From NCBI GenBank assembly GCA_963969345.1, contig OZ017767.1, positions 10,856,471 through 10,920,470 of the forward strand: a DNA stretch of 64,000 nucleotides, read 5' to 3'. Of the stretch, positions 12,362-24,338 are shown in pieces. A program made the translations under genes and the position numbers. Origin of the DNA: Turbatrix aceti (lineage: Eukaryota > Nematoda > Chromadorea > Rhabditida > Panagrolaimidae). The notes beneath the pieces were generated by a model that ran no database searches, was not told the DNA's origin, and was given only the letters and a program-made list of their open reading frames with translations. The number at the start of each line of letters is the position of its first letter. The stretch's first letter is position 1.

Positions 12362-12662
12362 ATGCGGTTCAGCATCTGCTTCTGCTGTGAGTTTTGTAAA
12401 AAAAATTTTTTTTAAGAAAAAAAAATAATTTTTTTTTGCAGTATTCCTGATGGCGTTGGTTCTGATGGCGAGCGGGGATTCTGACATAACCACAACACCA
12501 ACAACAGCCAATATTACAACACCCAGCCACAACACAACAACAATCCGAATAACGAAACCTCCAGCACCTCCAAAATCATGTAGCGTGTCATCAGCCTGCG
12601 TTCCAACAGCCGCAACGCTGCTCGCTGCCGTCGTAGCCTTCGGCATGCCGCGCATCTACTGA
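12362..12662 (+). CDS. small secreted Thr-rich (mucin-like) protein
   Basis: Two exons, 12362-12386 (25 nt) and 12442-12662, give 81 residues. The tiny first exon supplies MRFSICFC, and the join restores a full signal peptide (MRFSICFCLFLMALVLMASG). The mature part (about 21-55) is Thr/Pro-rich with two N-glycosylation sequons (NIT, NTT) and a likely O-glycosylated character. Two cysteines follow (SCSVSSAC) and then a hydrophobic tail (AATLLAAVVAFG) that could be a GPI-anchor signal or a membrane stretch. A TATA box lies upstream, and AATAAA at about 12746 lies 84 bp past the stop. No family is recognised. Starting at the internal ATG at 12450 would lose half of the signal peptide. Confidence 0.7.
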
Positions 12663-15600
12663 ATGTACATATCGTACAACAACCACATGAAACGCTTATG
12701 CTTCAAAATTGTATCGTATGCCTTTTTTTAAAGAAGAAATTGAAAAATAAAAAAAAAATAAAAAAATCTTGGTTTCGTAAAAAAATTTTAATTAGAATAA
12801 AACCACAACATTTACATGTAAACTATCGTAAAAAATTTCAACGGCACTCCTGACACCTTGATGAGCTTGCGTGGAGCAATATGGCCAGTATTGCAAACTG
12901 GTCTGCGCCATTTTTGTCATATCTGGCCAAAATACGGCCACAAAATTATTTAAAAAAAAAATTTTATGAAACTGACTAAAAAACTTGAAAAGCTTCTGCA
13001 AAAATCATTTTTTTGAGATTGTGTATAGTTGCGCCGGTCCGTGTTTTGTGACAAAAAAAACGCTTGTTGCAATGAATATGTATTGTATTTTATGATGAGC
13101 GGGCCCCTTCAAGCCCCCGTACGAGGCCCTTTGCAGAAAAAAGTGCATTTGACTTGCAAAAAACGGACGAAGTCAACGGGAAGACGTAGCGCTTTCCCAA
13201 TAAATATAAATACATACCTTTTAAGTTTTGTGCATTTTATCACCATTGTATTGTATCTGATGTTATCATGATTATGTACGCCTGCTAGCAAGTTTCTCTA
13301 CGGGCAGGAAATTTGTTAGTATTGAGTCGCAAAAAATACTGTTTGCAGTGCTGTTTGGTACACTCACCGGAAGAATCTAAAAAGGACCGAAGATTTGGGC
13401 CCGAAGCCCGTTCCGGGCCTGAATCCGTTAGATCCAGATATTTTTTTTATTTGTAATATTTTTTATTGTATTATTTGTTACCGATAGTTACTCGCGCCGA
13501 TACACATACAATACACATGAGAACAAAACTGGGGATAGGGGGAGGGGCTGTAATGATGTGCTATGAATTTGGCTGACCAAGTTATGGTTTTCTGGAGAAA
13601 ACCGTATTTAAAATGAAGACGCGCATACAACAACGGCACATACGGTTTGCACCTTCTGCATTGAACCTGTATGTTTGGCAAACTAGGTTGGCGTCCATAG
13701 TGTCTGCCATATACATACACAGGCGTCCTTGTATGTAAAAGTATTTTGCGTACAGAAAGCGACGGTATTCGTGGTTTTTGGCGCGCTTTTTATTTGGATT
13801 TTTCCCAGGGTGGCGAAATCTCCCAGAAGATTGCAATCTGACAGAAAATCTGGGAATATTTTCCCAAAATCTCCCTGGTGACCCAGTTTGCCAAAAAGCA
13901 TTCAAAAATATTTCCCACCTAAACAATTACTGAACAACATAAAAATCAAAACAAACAGTTCTGTTCTGTTTCAGACACATTGCTAACGCATTTGTGTTTG
14001 CAGCAATTTATAATAACACGGTTTTTTCATTATTTGTGTCATTATTTTCCGTACAGTTATTTTCCAATTTTCCGGGAGAATTTTTTACTTGGGAAAATCT
14101 CCAGAGAAATTTTCCCGGAAGCCTTTTGCCACCTTGGTTTTTTCCCAACTCGAATTGGCCCGGTTTTCGGACGCGGTACCAAATTTCAGAATGAGAGCCG
14201 GGTTTTCAGGTTTGGTACCCGAATGCTCTGATATTTTTGTTGTTTGACGGTATAATATTTTTTTCGGTCGCTGCCAGGTTCGCCCGATTGAACGCCCTGC
14301 CTGCTAGTGATTGTAATTAGGAAGCAGAGAAGCGGGGGCCGCGGGGCTTTACTCCAAGCTAGATACAAAGCGCTAACTCAAGTTAAAATAACACAATTTG
14401 CCGTAGACTTTCTTTCTTGTCTGTGCATTGCATTTTCTGCCTGCCTGATTACAAGGACTCCCAATTTTAGCGCCTCCTTCCTGTCAATTTTCGCAGTTGT
14501 TTCCTGTTGAAAAAATTTTTTTTGAACGTAATTTTTTTTGCTGTTCATTTTTATTTTGGTTGGATTTTCAAAAATCTGTGCTGTATATCTTTTTTTATTT
14601 TTTTTGGTCTTTTAAAGTGCTGAAATGATCTTCTGTTTGTTTTTGAAAATAATTGACGACTCGGAGGCGTCAAAAATCAAAATCGGGCTTTCAAAAATGA
14701 TCTTTAGAATTTTTTTTTGCATAGACGAGATGTCGGCCAGGGATCCGAGAAGCCGAGAAGTGACGTGTTTCGTGTGTGAATGTGTGTCTGATTGACTTGC
14801 GCCTTTTTTGATGAATGCTGCTCAAAATCGTATGTATGTATGTAGTTCAAAATGAAAAATGAAATTGAGAACTGGTACTTGGGCTGCTCGTTCTCAATTT
14901 TGACAGCAATACACCGCAGAGACTTCGAATTATTGTATTGTATTGTATTGTATTGCTGGGTGCGAGGTGCATCGAAGGAGCCGTTGGTCTTGAGAGAAGC
15001 CCGCCTGGGCCTTACATTAGTCTCGCGCACGGAGAAAAGGAGGGGGGGGGATCGCGCACTTTGTTTGGGGATGAAAAAAAAGAGAAGGAAGAAGACGACA
15101 CCTTTCCCTATTCTCTTTTCACCTTTTTTTCACGCTGTCAAAAAAAATGGTAAAAAAAATGGTTTTCCTTCACGGAACTTTTATTTTTTTTTGCTTACAA
15201 CGTGATTTTCGTAGACAACCTTTTTTCATATTTAAAAATAAAATACATAAAAATTAGGTAGACAAACCAAATCGTCCGGGGAAATACGATAAGTTTTGTT
15301 TATGAATTAACGGTAGCTGATGCTTTTGATGCGTTTACCAAAGCTCTACCTCGTCGTATAATATTTCCTCCCCTCCTATACATACTACGTGACGTGACCT
15401 GCTACGCTGCAAAGAAAGTAAGCGCGGGTTGGATAACTAACTAACCGCCTCTGCCGAACTGAACTGAACTCACTCACTGTCGAACCATCTAACTGTCAAT
15501 TGTTATTTGTTATTCGATAGCGCCTGTCTTATTTGTTATTTGAATAATTGAATGAATGACGATTGTTCACGATACTAAATTTTCTTTTCAAACTTTTTTC

Positions 15601-18600
15601 ACTTTCATTGATTTTGATTTTTTGGGTAAAAATTGAGGTTTTTTTAGATCAGATAAATTGGGATTTTTGATCTAAAAAGTTTATTTCGTTTGTTTGTTTT
15701 TTTGTGTTGTCATGTTTTTGATGTTTCTAAAAAAACCGAAATTCTTATGTCTCGACCAAAATCAAAAAATTAAATGCAAAAATAATTTTATTTAGTTTTT
15801 GAACAAAATCAGACAACTTTTTCTTATCATTTTTTTACATTTTGAAAAGTAATTTTCATTTTCAAACACGTTTCTAACAAATTCAGTGTAAAACATACAA
15901 AAAAATGTTACATATTTTTTCGAAAATTCGGGTCTAATCGAACCGGGCCACGAATTCATTAATAACAAATAACAAAAATACGGTAATAACAATTTGTTAG
16001 TACCGTATTTTTTTTATTTCGTCATACAATTTATTTTCACCCCTCAAAAGTAATATACAACAATCATGCTTTCGTACATCAGAAAGTTTGACTTTACTAT
16101 GTTCACTCCATGTCAGCTTTTTCACTACCCCAACCGGTACGAACTCGATTTCTTTGTCTTCTTACTATTTTTTTTTAGTTTACATGGTCGTGTTTGCAGC
16201 TAACTCTCTTTTTTTTCTTCCCGCGCAGGTACACAGGTACATAGCGTGTACCTGACAAAAGTCATGCAAGTTTTAATGGATGAATTTTTTTCTCTGACCT
16301 AACAGAACGGATTATTTGACTTGCAAGTCATCAGAAAAAATTGAGAACAACTGAAAAATCAAGTTTTGACTGATTAAAGGATTTAATCCTCTTGAAATTT
16401 TGTATTCGCGCAAAAATATCCAAAGTTGACATCAAATGAAAACATTGCGTAATTATAATTAGATTAACCCCGGGAAAAGTCAATCATTTGTATTTATAAA
16501 TATTTATTTGTGAAGCTTTTTTTTGTTGACGATGTTGACGGACGACTGAAGTCAAATTCTGTTTGCGTTGGAAGATTAACACCTGCATCGTCTTTTTATT
16601 TTGTCTTTCGTTTCATTGATGGTGTCGAAGGTGAAGGAAGGAAAAAGTATTTAATTCTACGTGATTTTTTTAATCATTGGGTTAGTCAAGGTGAATCTTG
16701 AGAACGTGAGCTCATTTGTCTTTATTTTTTTTCGGGGTTCAGAACAGTGGTTTTTTTTCGTTTTCAAACAAGCATAGAAATTTAGAAAATTTAGATTTGA
16801 AAATCGGATCAACGAAAAAATTTTGACGATAAAAAAATTATTTTTTTCACTTAGGATAAGTTTTTTTTTGAAAAATTGGAAGTTTTTTTTTGAAAAATTG
16901 GAACGTTTTTTTTGTAACAAAACATAATGCGATACACATTTTGTCACAACAAAAAAAAACGTTGCAATTTGTCAAACAAATAATAATTTTTTATGACGCT
17001 CAAAAAAATTCAAAATCATCTCCCACCAAATCAAAAATTCCAGAAACCACCCAAAAATGGTTCCACCGCCTATAAAAATCCAATTTCTGTATACACTCTC
17101 AAAAACACTTGTAGTTGTCCTTTTTTCAACACAAGTACTCAAAAACACATTGGTACTCACTCGCTCCGCTCCGATCATGATACTCACTCACCCGGTTGCT
17201 TACCCGTAGCGCGCATAGCTGGAGGGGCTTTTCCTGTTACTGGTTTTTCATCCAGCCGCTCATGACAAGGGTGCATCATCGTCGACGACGAATACGACGC
17301 CGACAACCACGACGACAGTGCTTACCTTGCTTGTACGACTGTTTACCGCCTCCTGAGTTGGGTAGGGTGCTATGTACTTTCTTTACCTTATTTTTTTTCT
17401 CTCACTTCTCTGCATTTCGATCCTGTAATCACTTGATCATTCATTTGGTCGCTTTTTTTGTACAAAATGAGTTTGAAGGAGTGAATCCGATTGAATTAAT
17501 GAATGAATGCGCGGTGGTTGTTTACTAGATAATTTTTGTTCTTTTCAAGATGAGTAATAGTAATTTATTTTTTTGGTGGAGGGTATTTCATTTTGATTTA
17601 TTTGATCGTAAAAACTGAGTTTCTGAAAAAAAATTAAAAAAAAAGAAAATAGTTTTTTTTGAGTACATTAATCCCCAAAGAATGACAAAAAGTTTTACAA
17701 AATATTTTGCGATTCAAGATGATAAATACATGTTTAAAGACCATTTTTTTGCATTGTACATCCATAATTTTTGATTACACCTATGATTTATCCAAAAATT
17801 CATTTTCTTTTATGAACGCTGAAAAATATTCTTATGTCATACTTTCACTACATACAATGAGGTTAATTGACGCTACGATAATTTTTTGACGTAATAAACT
17901 TTTTCCAAAACTAGAATTCAACTTTAGTATGCTATAATCAACTTTGAAAACCCCAAGACCTGAAATTTTGTTCCCCTAAAGTTGACTCTGTTTTTCAGCC
18001 ATCAGACATGAATATGACGACCGCATAAATTTTTTTATTCTGTGAAATGCATTATTTGTCTTACATCACTTTAAAAAATACTTTGTAAAGAATACTTTAG
18101 CGCATCGCAAAAAAATCTAATTGTTCTGAAACAAAATCAAAAAATGTTTTTTTATAACTTGAATGAAATAATAGTCAGGATTTATAGCTGGTTTATTTAT
18201 CGCCGCTGAATGCCAATGGTATAAAATGACACAAAATGTGAGATTTCGAAGAGTTTTATGTAGGATCTTTGATGCGTCTAATATCTTCTCCTATTTATCT
18301 GTCTCTATTCCCATTCAACGTATCCAGTCAAATAAATACATAAATTAGAATCACTTTCTTATTGTTTTGTTTGCGTGTCGCGTTTGATGCGCAACCGACC
18401 CGACCCCCCTCCGTGCCCCCCGGGTAAGCAAACGGCAGGAGGCACAAAAGTTTACAATCACCGAGGGGCGCTGCCTCTGCCTTGATTGTAAATAGGCATG
18501 AAAATCTGTATTGCATCTTCAACTTGTACCAAACTAAATTTTTTTTGGTGTTTGAGTTTATTTCGAATTTTTTATTTTTGTCTTTTTTGTTTATACCTGG

Positions 18601-21600
18601 GATTAAAAAATTATGAATTTTGAGAAATCGAGTTTTTTGTGGAAAAAATGAGTTTTACGACAACATCATGAGACTTTCCTTCCTGTTAATTCTGGTTCTC
18701 GTTTTGTCTTTGTACTAATTACCAGTTACGATACCAGGAAGAGCAAGGTGCTCATCAAGAACTGCTGCGAGTTGTATTTGCAAAAATGAAGATTTTGTTG
18801 TCTTTTAAAAAATAAAGATTTTTGTTGTCTTTTACATTATTTTTTTCCAAATTTTAATATTGATTTGGATAAAAAAAAATTTGGTTTGGATCAGCTCATG
18901 TCAACTATTTTTTATGCGATTTGGTTCACAAAAACTGAAAATTTCGGTATGGGCTTAGGTTCGAGTGTCCGAATTTGTTTTTTCTGAATAGGTTTTTCGG
19001 TTCGAATACCCCAACTTGTTTATTTCGGTTAAAAAAACAATTAACGTTTGTCGGAGGGAATCGACATAATTTTCTGGAACAGATTTTGTAATCATTTACG
19101 CCAACATTTTTTTGGAAAAAAACTGTCCCCCTGAGCCATTCCAAACGCCTCTGGCTGATGGCTCAAGAAGACGCTTTTTAAAAAACCAAAAAAAACTAGC
19201 GTAAAAGATTACAAAATTTGTTCCAGAACATTCAACACGGCTATCCTTACGATAACCATTTATCTGCCCCAATGGTCAAAGCTCCCCCTCCCCCCCAAAC
19301 GAACATACAGTATTTAGTCCCCCCCCCCTAGGCCGGATCGCGGCAGTACATTTAAATCGAACCAGTTCAAAGGCATTATAACTTATCTGAATCTCTCTTT
19401 TATCCTTCATTTTTCCCAAAAATTGGTGTTTCACAGTTTTGTTCGGCAAACTTTTTTTCCACTCCCTCCCTCCTGCGGTGCAGTCAGTCATTTGGTTGGT
19501 CAGCTGATTCGTGGCTGCGATCCGAGCTTGACCACTTTAAAAGGAGGGAGATTTTATATTGATGTGTAATCGAAACCCTCTCCCTAAATTTTTTGTGACT
19601 GACAAAACACGTTTTTCAAATGGAGTACAAACTATCTAAATAGTGTGTATGTGTTCGTTCTACTAGTACATCATAGGAGGGATGAAAAAAGGGGGTTTCC
19701 GGGAATTTTCCTTAGGTAATATTCCCGTGATTCCCCGGACTATAAGATTCCCCAAATAACTCTTAAAATTCTTTTCATAAAAAATATGGCAAAAATAAAA
19801 AATAAATGATTTTTTGGTACAAAAGTCAGACCAAATAAATTTTTTGAATGGAATTTTTAAAAAAGCAAATTCCAAGGAAATTCTCGAAAAATTCTTTTTT
19901 TTGATTTTAGTGAATTTCGCATCCCCGCACCATAAATATTATTTTTGTTCGTTTGCAAAAATATGTGATATCGAATTTTTTGTTTAGTCCCCTCGAGGAT
20001 CGACCATTGTCAAAAAAAAGTTACGTAAAATGAGATTGAATTTCATTCAAAAAACGATCCAATTTTATGTACTTTTTTTCGTTTCAAAAGTCACGAAAAA
20101 AAAGAAAAAAACAATTATGCCGTTAACTTTTTTTGTCATAAAAATAATTTTTTTGTTGAACTGTAATTATGAAGTCAATTAGACACGCGTGTTTCTTATT
20201 GTTCAAAAAAAAGTTATTCGATTATCCCATTTTTTCCTCAATCGGTCAGCTCAATCGGAAGTAGCGCAAAAACTAGAGTGAGAGAGAGGCGACTTTTGAA
20301 CTTCTTCCAAGTTGTGTTACTGCCGCACGATTGAATCAACCAACCAACACCAATACGCGTGTATGCACGCCTGCTGCCAGGAGCGTGCCCGATCTCGTGG
20401 TGGTGTTGTCCGTTGATTCAACTTTGCGCAGGCAGCATTGAATCGAGGTGGCAGTGGATGACCCACTTGTTTTCTGAACACAGAGACAGTCAACGAAGGG
20501 GGATTCGAAAGAGAGGGGAGATGGGGATGAAAGAACCCCACCTCCTCCCTCAATCATTTATATTTCATTCTTATTCATCCAATCTTGCTTGCTCTTTTTT
20601 TCGGTTAATTTTACGTTTTTTTTAATTATTTATTTCCAAATGTTTTAAAAAAATAAATTTAGTATGATTGATTTTTTTGGCAATTTCAATTTTATGGATT
20701 TTTTTCAACAGGTGTATTTTTTTCAACATTATATGTTACAAACTATACGGGGAAAAAGTTCTAAAACAAAAATTCATGATTCAAAGCCTTTCACACCCGC
20801 GGGAACCCTCTCATGCTTGTTTTTGCGAGTGCGGGAATTATAAATTTTTATCCGATTTTACGTATTTGTTGCTATTTTTTACAACGCCGGACACGGGGAA
20901 TTATTTCCTGACGGAATCAAAAAGTATTCGGAAAATGAAATCGCGGAGCTTTTTTTGAGAAAATAAATTTCCGATTTTTTTTGATTTTTTTTGGCTGAAT
21001 GGGGCACAATTTTTTTGAAATCTATACAAGGTTATAAATTTCTACACAGAATCTAACAAAATTTGCCTGACACCTTTACATCCCATGATTCTTTTTTTTT
21101 CTAATTAGAAAGAGTGTTTTTTTCAAAGTTGCAACCCGCAACTCATTAAGCAATCCAACATACTTTTTTCACCGAGATTATTCCCATTTGCGCACACCAA
21201 AAAAAAAGACTAATTTCTTCTGATTCTACTTTTTTTCCTCTCTGAAACAGTCGTAAAACTTTTTTTCTTCCGGTCATATTTTTTTTCTCAAAAGTACAAA
21301 AACGTGTTTTTTGACTGCTAAATGTCATAAATTTCAATTTTAAACATAAAATTGTTCTGTTCGTTTACGGCGTGCTTTTTCTTCACAGAAAAGTCGAGAG
21401 TGGATTTGATGACCGTTACCCCATGAAAAGGTACTAGTTTTTTTATTCGTGTTTTGACTACGATTTTTTTGTAAAAACACAACTTTGTGACACAGTTTGC
21501 ACTGTTTTGGTTCTTTCCATGAATGGACAGAGCGGTAAAGGACGTTTCTGGTGCGATTACTACTCCCTCTCCAAAATTAGACACCTGTCATGAATGAATG

Positions 21601-22353
21601 TATGAATGGAAAAATTTTGTTTTGAAAATTGTTGCAAAAATTGAATCGAATCTAAAAACATGGATAATTGAAAATAGGAGGATGATGAAAATAGGAGAGT
21701 TGAACCAGAAACGCGGGGGCACAAAAGCCAGGATGAAGAAGATATTTAAAATGGCCTCAATTTATTTTCCATCCCTCACCTGTCTCACCTGTGCGGTGCG
21801 CGAGCGAGGAAGCACGAGCACGAGCACGGTCATGACCTCCTGATCTCGAATTTTTAAATATATTTACGCCGCCGGCCGCGTTTGTGTATAAATTGCCGGG
21901 TGAATTTTGAGCCTTCCCGCAGATATCTTTCCTGCTTTGACCTTTCACTTTGCCAGCGCATAGGGAAGTATATACCAGTTCTTTTATTGACCTGCAACAG
22001 CGGATCGGATATTGCGCGCACGTACGTTGACTTTGACCTTGGCTCTTTGGTCAGGCAAATCGCAAATCTCGTCTCCCGTGATGCCCATTATATATTTATA
22101 TTTTATTCGTGACTTTTCATATGCGCGAGAAACTGATATTTATTTACATTAATTTACGTTTTCGCGTATGTAGCAAATTTTTTTATTGAATTACATACAT
22201 ATTTTTTGAACAGTGTAGGCCAAGGACAAATTTTTGAATTATAGATTGAAACTGCAATTTTTTCTTATAAAAATAAACCTCATTGTTTTACGATATTTCT
22301 ATGCTCTGCGCCTAAAAGTTCAATTTAAGATGTCAATTTTTTTTAGAAAAAAA
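12663..22353. other. 9.7 kb gene-poor region
   Basis: I find no convincing exon here. It is AT-rich with long homopolymers, a DNA-transposon copy (13806-14136), a (TATTG)n run near 14934-14956, and a stretch near 18930-19020 with repeated GGTTCG motifs like the hAT-type repeats elsewhere in the window. Segments near 17160-17360, 18370-18480 and 20330-20540 are GC-richer but show no gene structure. Distal promoters of flanking genes or unrecognised noncoding RNAs cannot be excluded. Confidence 0.5.
13806..14136 (+). mobile_element. non-autonomous DNA transposon copy, CAGGGTGGC family
   Basis: The ends are imperfect inverted repeats (CAGGGTGGCGAAA at the left, TTTTGCCACCTTG at the right), 331 bp apart. 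The interior, about 13860-14060, is repeated in inverse orientation near 49320-49480 with high similarity (for example ACACATTGCTAACGCATTTG in both). There is no coding capacity. A clean target-site duplication is not visible, so the superfamily is uncertain. Confidence 0.7.
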
Positions 22354-22707
22354 ATGTCATCATCAAACCACCTCAAAATGCAACTAATTGCAATAGCCTC
22401 GGTTACGGTCATGGTATCTGCCATGCACCTGCCCGATCCACCGGTATTCGGCAAGATCGCGCATTACCCCTCCGCGTGCTACCTGCCGCCTGATTCTGGC
22501 ATCTGCCCCGGAACCGTAACCGACGATGACGCCGCAGGCAACGGTATCGATGACGATACACAACCCTCTAACGAACGCCTCGATGTTAGGTATTATTTTG
22601 ATCCTACGACAGGCGAATGCTACCCATTTGGCGTGCAGAGCTGTGGAGGCAACGAAAATCGCTTCCCAACCCTCGCTGACTGCCAGGATACGTGCAAAAT
22701 GAAGTAG
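22354..22707 (+). CDS. secreted single Kunitz-domain protein with loop insertion
   Basis: One exon encodes 117 residues. A hydrophobic N-terminus (MQLIAIASVTVMVSA from residue 9) acts as signal peptide. The rest is one Kunitz/BPTI domain with six cysteines at 42, 51, 89, 97, 110 and 114. Spacings of 8, 7, 12 and 3 between C1-C2, C3-C4, C4-C5 and C5-C6 match the family, and RYYFDPTTGECYPF and CGGNENRF are diagnostic. C2-C3 is 37 residues instead of the usual 15, from an acidic insertion (DDDAAGNGIDDD). The residue after C2, the P1 position in inhibitors, is Pro rather than Lys or Arg, so classical trypsin inhibition is unlikely. TTTTTTTTAG ends 7 bp before the ATG. The gene is convergent with the GPCR gene 163 bp away. 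Confidence 0.88.
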   Translation: MSSSNHLKMQLIAIASVTVMVSAMHLPDPPVFGKIAHYPSACYLPPDSGICPGTVTDDDAAGNGIDDDTQPSNERLDVRYYFDPTTGECYPFGVQSCGGNENRFPTLADCQDTCKMK

Positions 22708-22870
22708 CCTTAAAAATGTACATTTACCTTTAATTTTTGATTGATTGGTTTTTTCCATCATCAATGCTTGTCGTTTAATTTTTAGTGCATTCATCGTAAT
22801 CTACGGGTTTTTTATTTGTTTACATAAAAAGTTAATAAACGAAAAAAAAACAACAAAAAATACGATTCAA

Positions 22871-24338
22871 CTACTGTGGGCGGAAAACCTTTACAGACCG
22901 CCTTACCGTATCTATGATAGCGTCCTTCACAAGTTGATTAAACACAATCACGATCAAACCATCGAGAAAAGATTTTAGGATTTTGACTACGTGCAGGACG
23001 ATATACACGATTTTTATGGAATATCCAAATTTGGTTGTCGGGTCAACGGTGTATAAAACACGGTCTAAAACAGAAATTTTTGATTTTAAAAAATTGTATT
23101 TTTTTGTTCAACGCCTTACAATCCATGTAGTAGTACAGCAAGAACAAAGCAACGTCCACCCAAACGACAAAGGCAATGAGAGCACTCTGGTAGATTATCT
23201 TGACGTCGTTTCTTTGGCTAACGACAACTCGCACTGCTGCAGTCTCTTCGCTGGCTTTTCTGAAGCATGAAAGCATTTGCCGTCGGCCAATTTTGCAGAA
23301 TATGGCAACGTGGAGGATGAAATTTATGCAAGATAGGCATGCGTGAACGAACTGACTTATCTGGAAGCAGTGTTGTCGGTATTGATTTCGGTTTCTAACC
23401 GGTTCGGTTCCAGTTCTGAACAGAAACCGAAATGGAACCGAACCGGAACCGGTCGGGGCCGCACCAGTACTGAACCGGAACCGACAACACTGTCTGGAAG
23501 TGTGACTTTCTTTGCCCCAAAATCCTTTTTTTTCGCATACCGTAATCGCCTTATCGTAAATCATACCGCTATTACCAGATACCCCTATACAGTATGGCGA
23601 AATAAAAATGCTGAACTCAGCATTCATGTTGCAGGTCGTAGTCACGGCAATGTAGGTGCCACCTGCCAGTACAGTTGACCAGAGTCCAATAACTGAAAAA
23701 TACATGCCGGCATCGTAAAAGAGGATTTTGTTCAATCGGTCACCAAAAAAGATGAGAAATCGGTTGATCGACATGAGAGTAGTCAGCAGAATCAGTCCTT
23801 CGTACGATAGCCAGTAGGTTGTCAAAATAATTTTTTTAGCGTAATCCATATCCTTGTAAAGTTCAGAGTACATCATAAAATATCGGTCATCCAGTCGGAG
23901 TATGAGGTACAGTAGCATGCAGGAGGCGTACAGAGCGCTACACGCTAGAATCTGGATCAGGATGATTATGAACGGTGAAAGTGTTATCTTATTCTTTATT
24001 TTGTGTACTAAAATGCAGAGCACCAGGAAAGAGTTGAATGGAATGCTGGCAGCAAAGAAAAATGTTGACCAAAAAAATACCATATTTATTGTTTCCACGG
24101 AGAGGGATTTCATGTACCAAGAAGCGGTGAAGAAGTACAGCAGCTGACAGGTTGGGTCAAACGAAGGGTCGTACCAGCATGAAGAATAGTTATGGGTCGC
24201 GTTGTAGACAACGTGATATCTGGCAACAGTATCCGAGCCGTAATTACCGTCAGAAAGTTTAGTAATGAATTCTGTTTCATTGGCCCAAAATTGAATGCCA
24301 TTGGGACAGGACACGAGCTGTTCACAGTCGAGCGGCAT
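22871..24338 (-). CDS. orphan rhodopsin-like GPCR (chemoreceptor-type 7TM)
   Basis: Three exons, 24338-23541, 23360-23120 and 23064-22871, give 410 residues with all phases consistent. The extracellular N-terminus is glycosylated in type (several NxS/T sites) with four cysteines. Seven hydrophobic segments follow. TM3 ends LMSINRFLIFF, an NRF variant of the DRY motif, as in many invertebrate chemoreceptor-like families, and TM7 is SFLDGLIVIVFNQLVKD. The last exon begins after TTTTAG at 23065 and contains no ATG. A read-through frame across intron 1 (23540-23361) is open but contains transposon sequence and should not be taken as protein. The ligand is unknown. Confidence 0.82.
23368..23492. 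mobile_element. hAT-type MITE inserted at a 3' splice site
   Basis: This 125 bp element has perfect 12 bp inverted ends (CAGTGTTGTCGG and its complement) and an 8 bp duplication TCTGGAAG on both sides (23360-23367 and 23493-23500), as expected for hAT transposition. The interior is rich in repeated GGTTCGGTTCC-like words. On the minus strand the duplication reads CTTCCAGA and contains the acceptor AG of the GPCR intron, so the acceptor now exists in two copies. Confidence 0.88.

Noticed and set aside
14934..14956. (TATTG)n as a regulatory array
   Set aside because: Only about five units; best read as a simple microsatellite.
23361..23540. Read-through protein segment in the GPCR (GFWGKESH..RQHCF)
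   Set aside because: It is intron plus MITE; splicing GT at 23540 to AG at 23361 keeps phase and restores receptor sequence.
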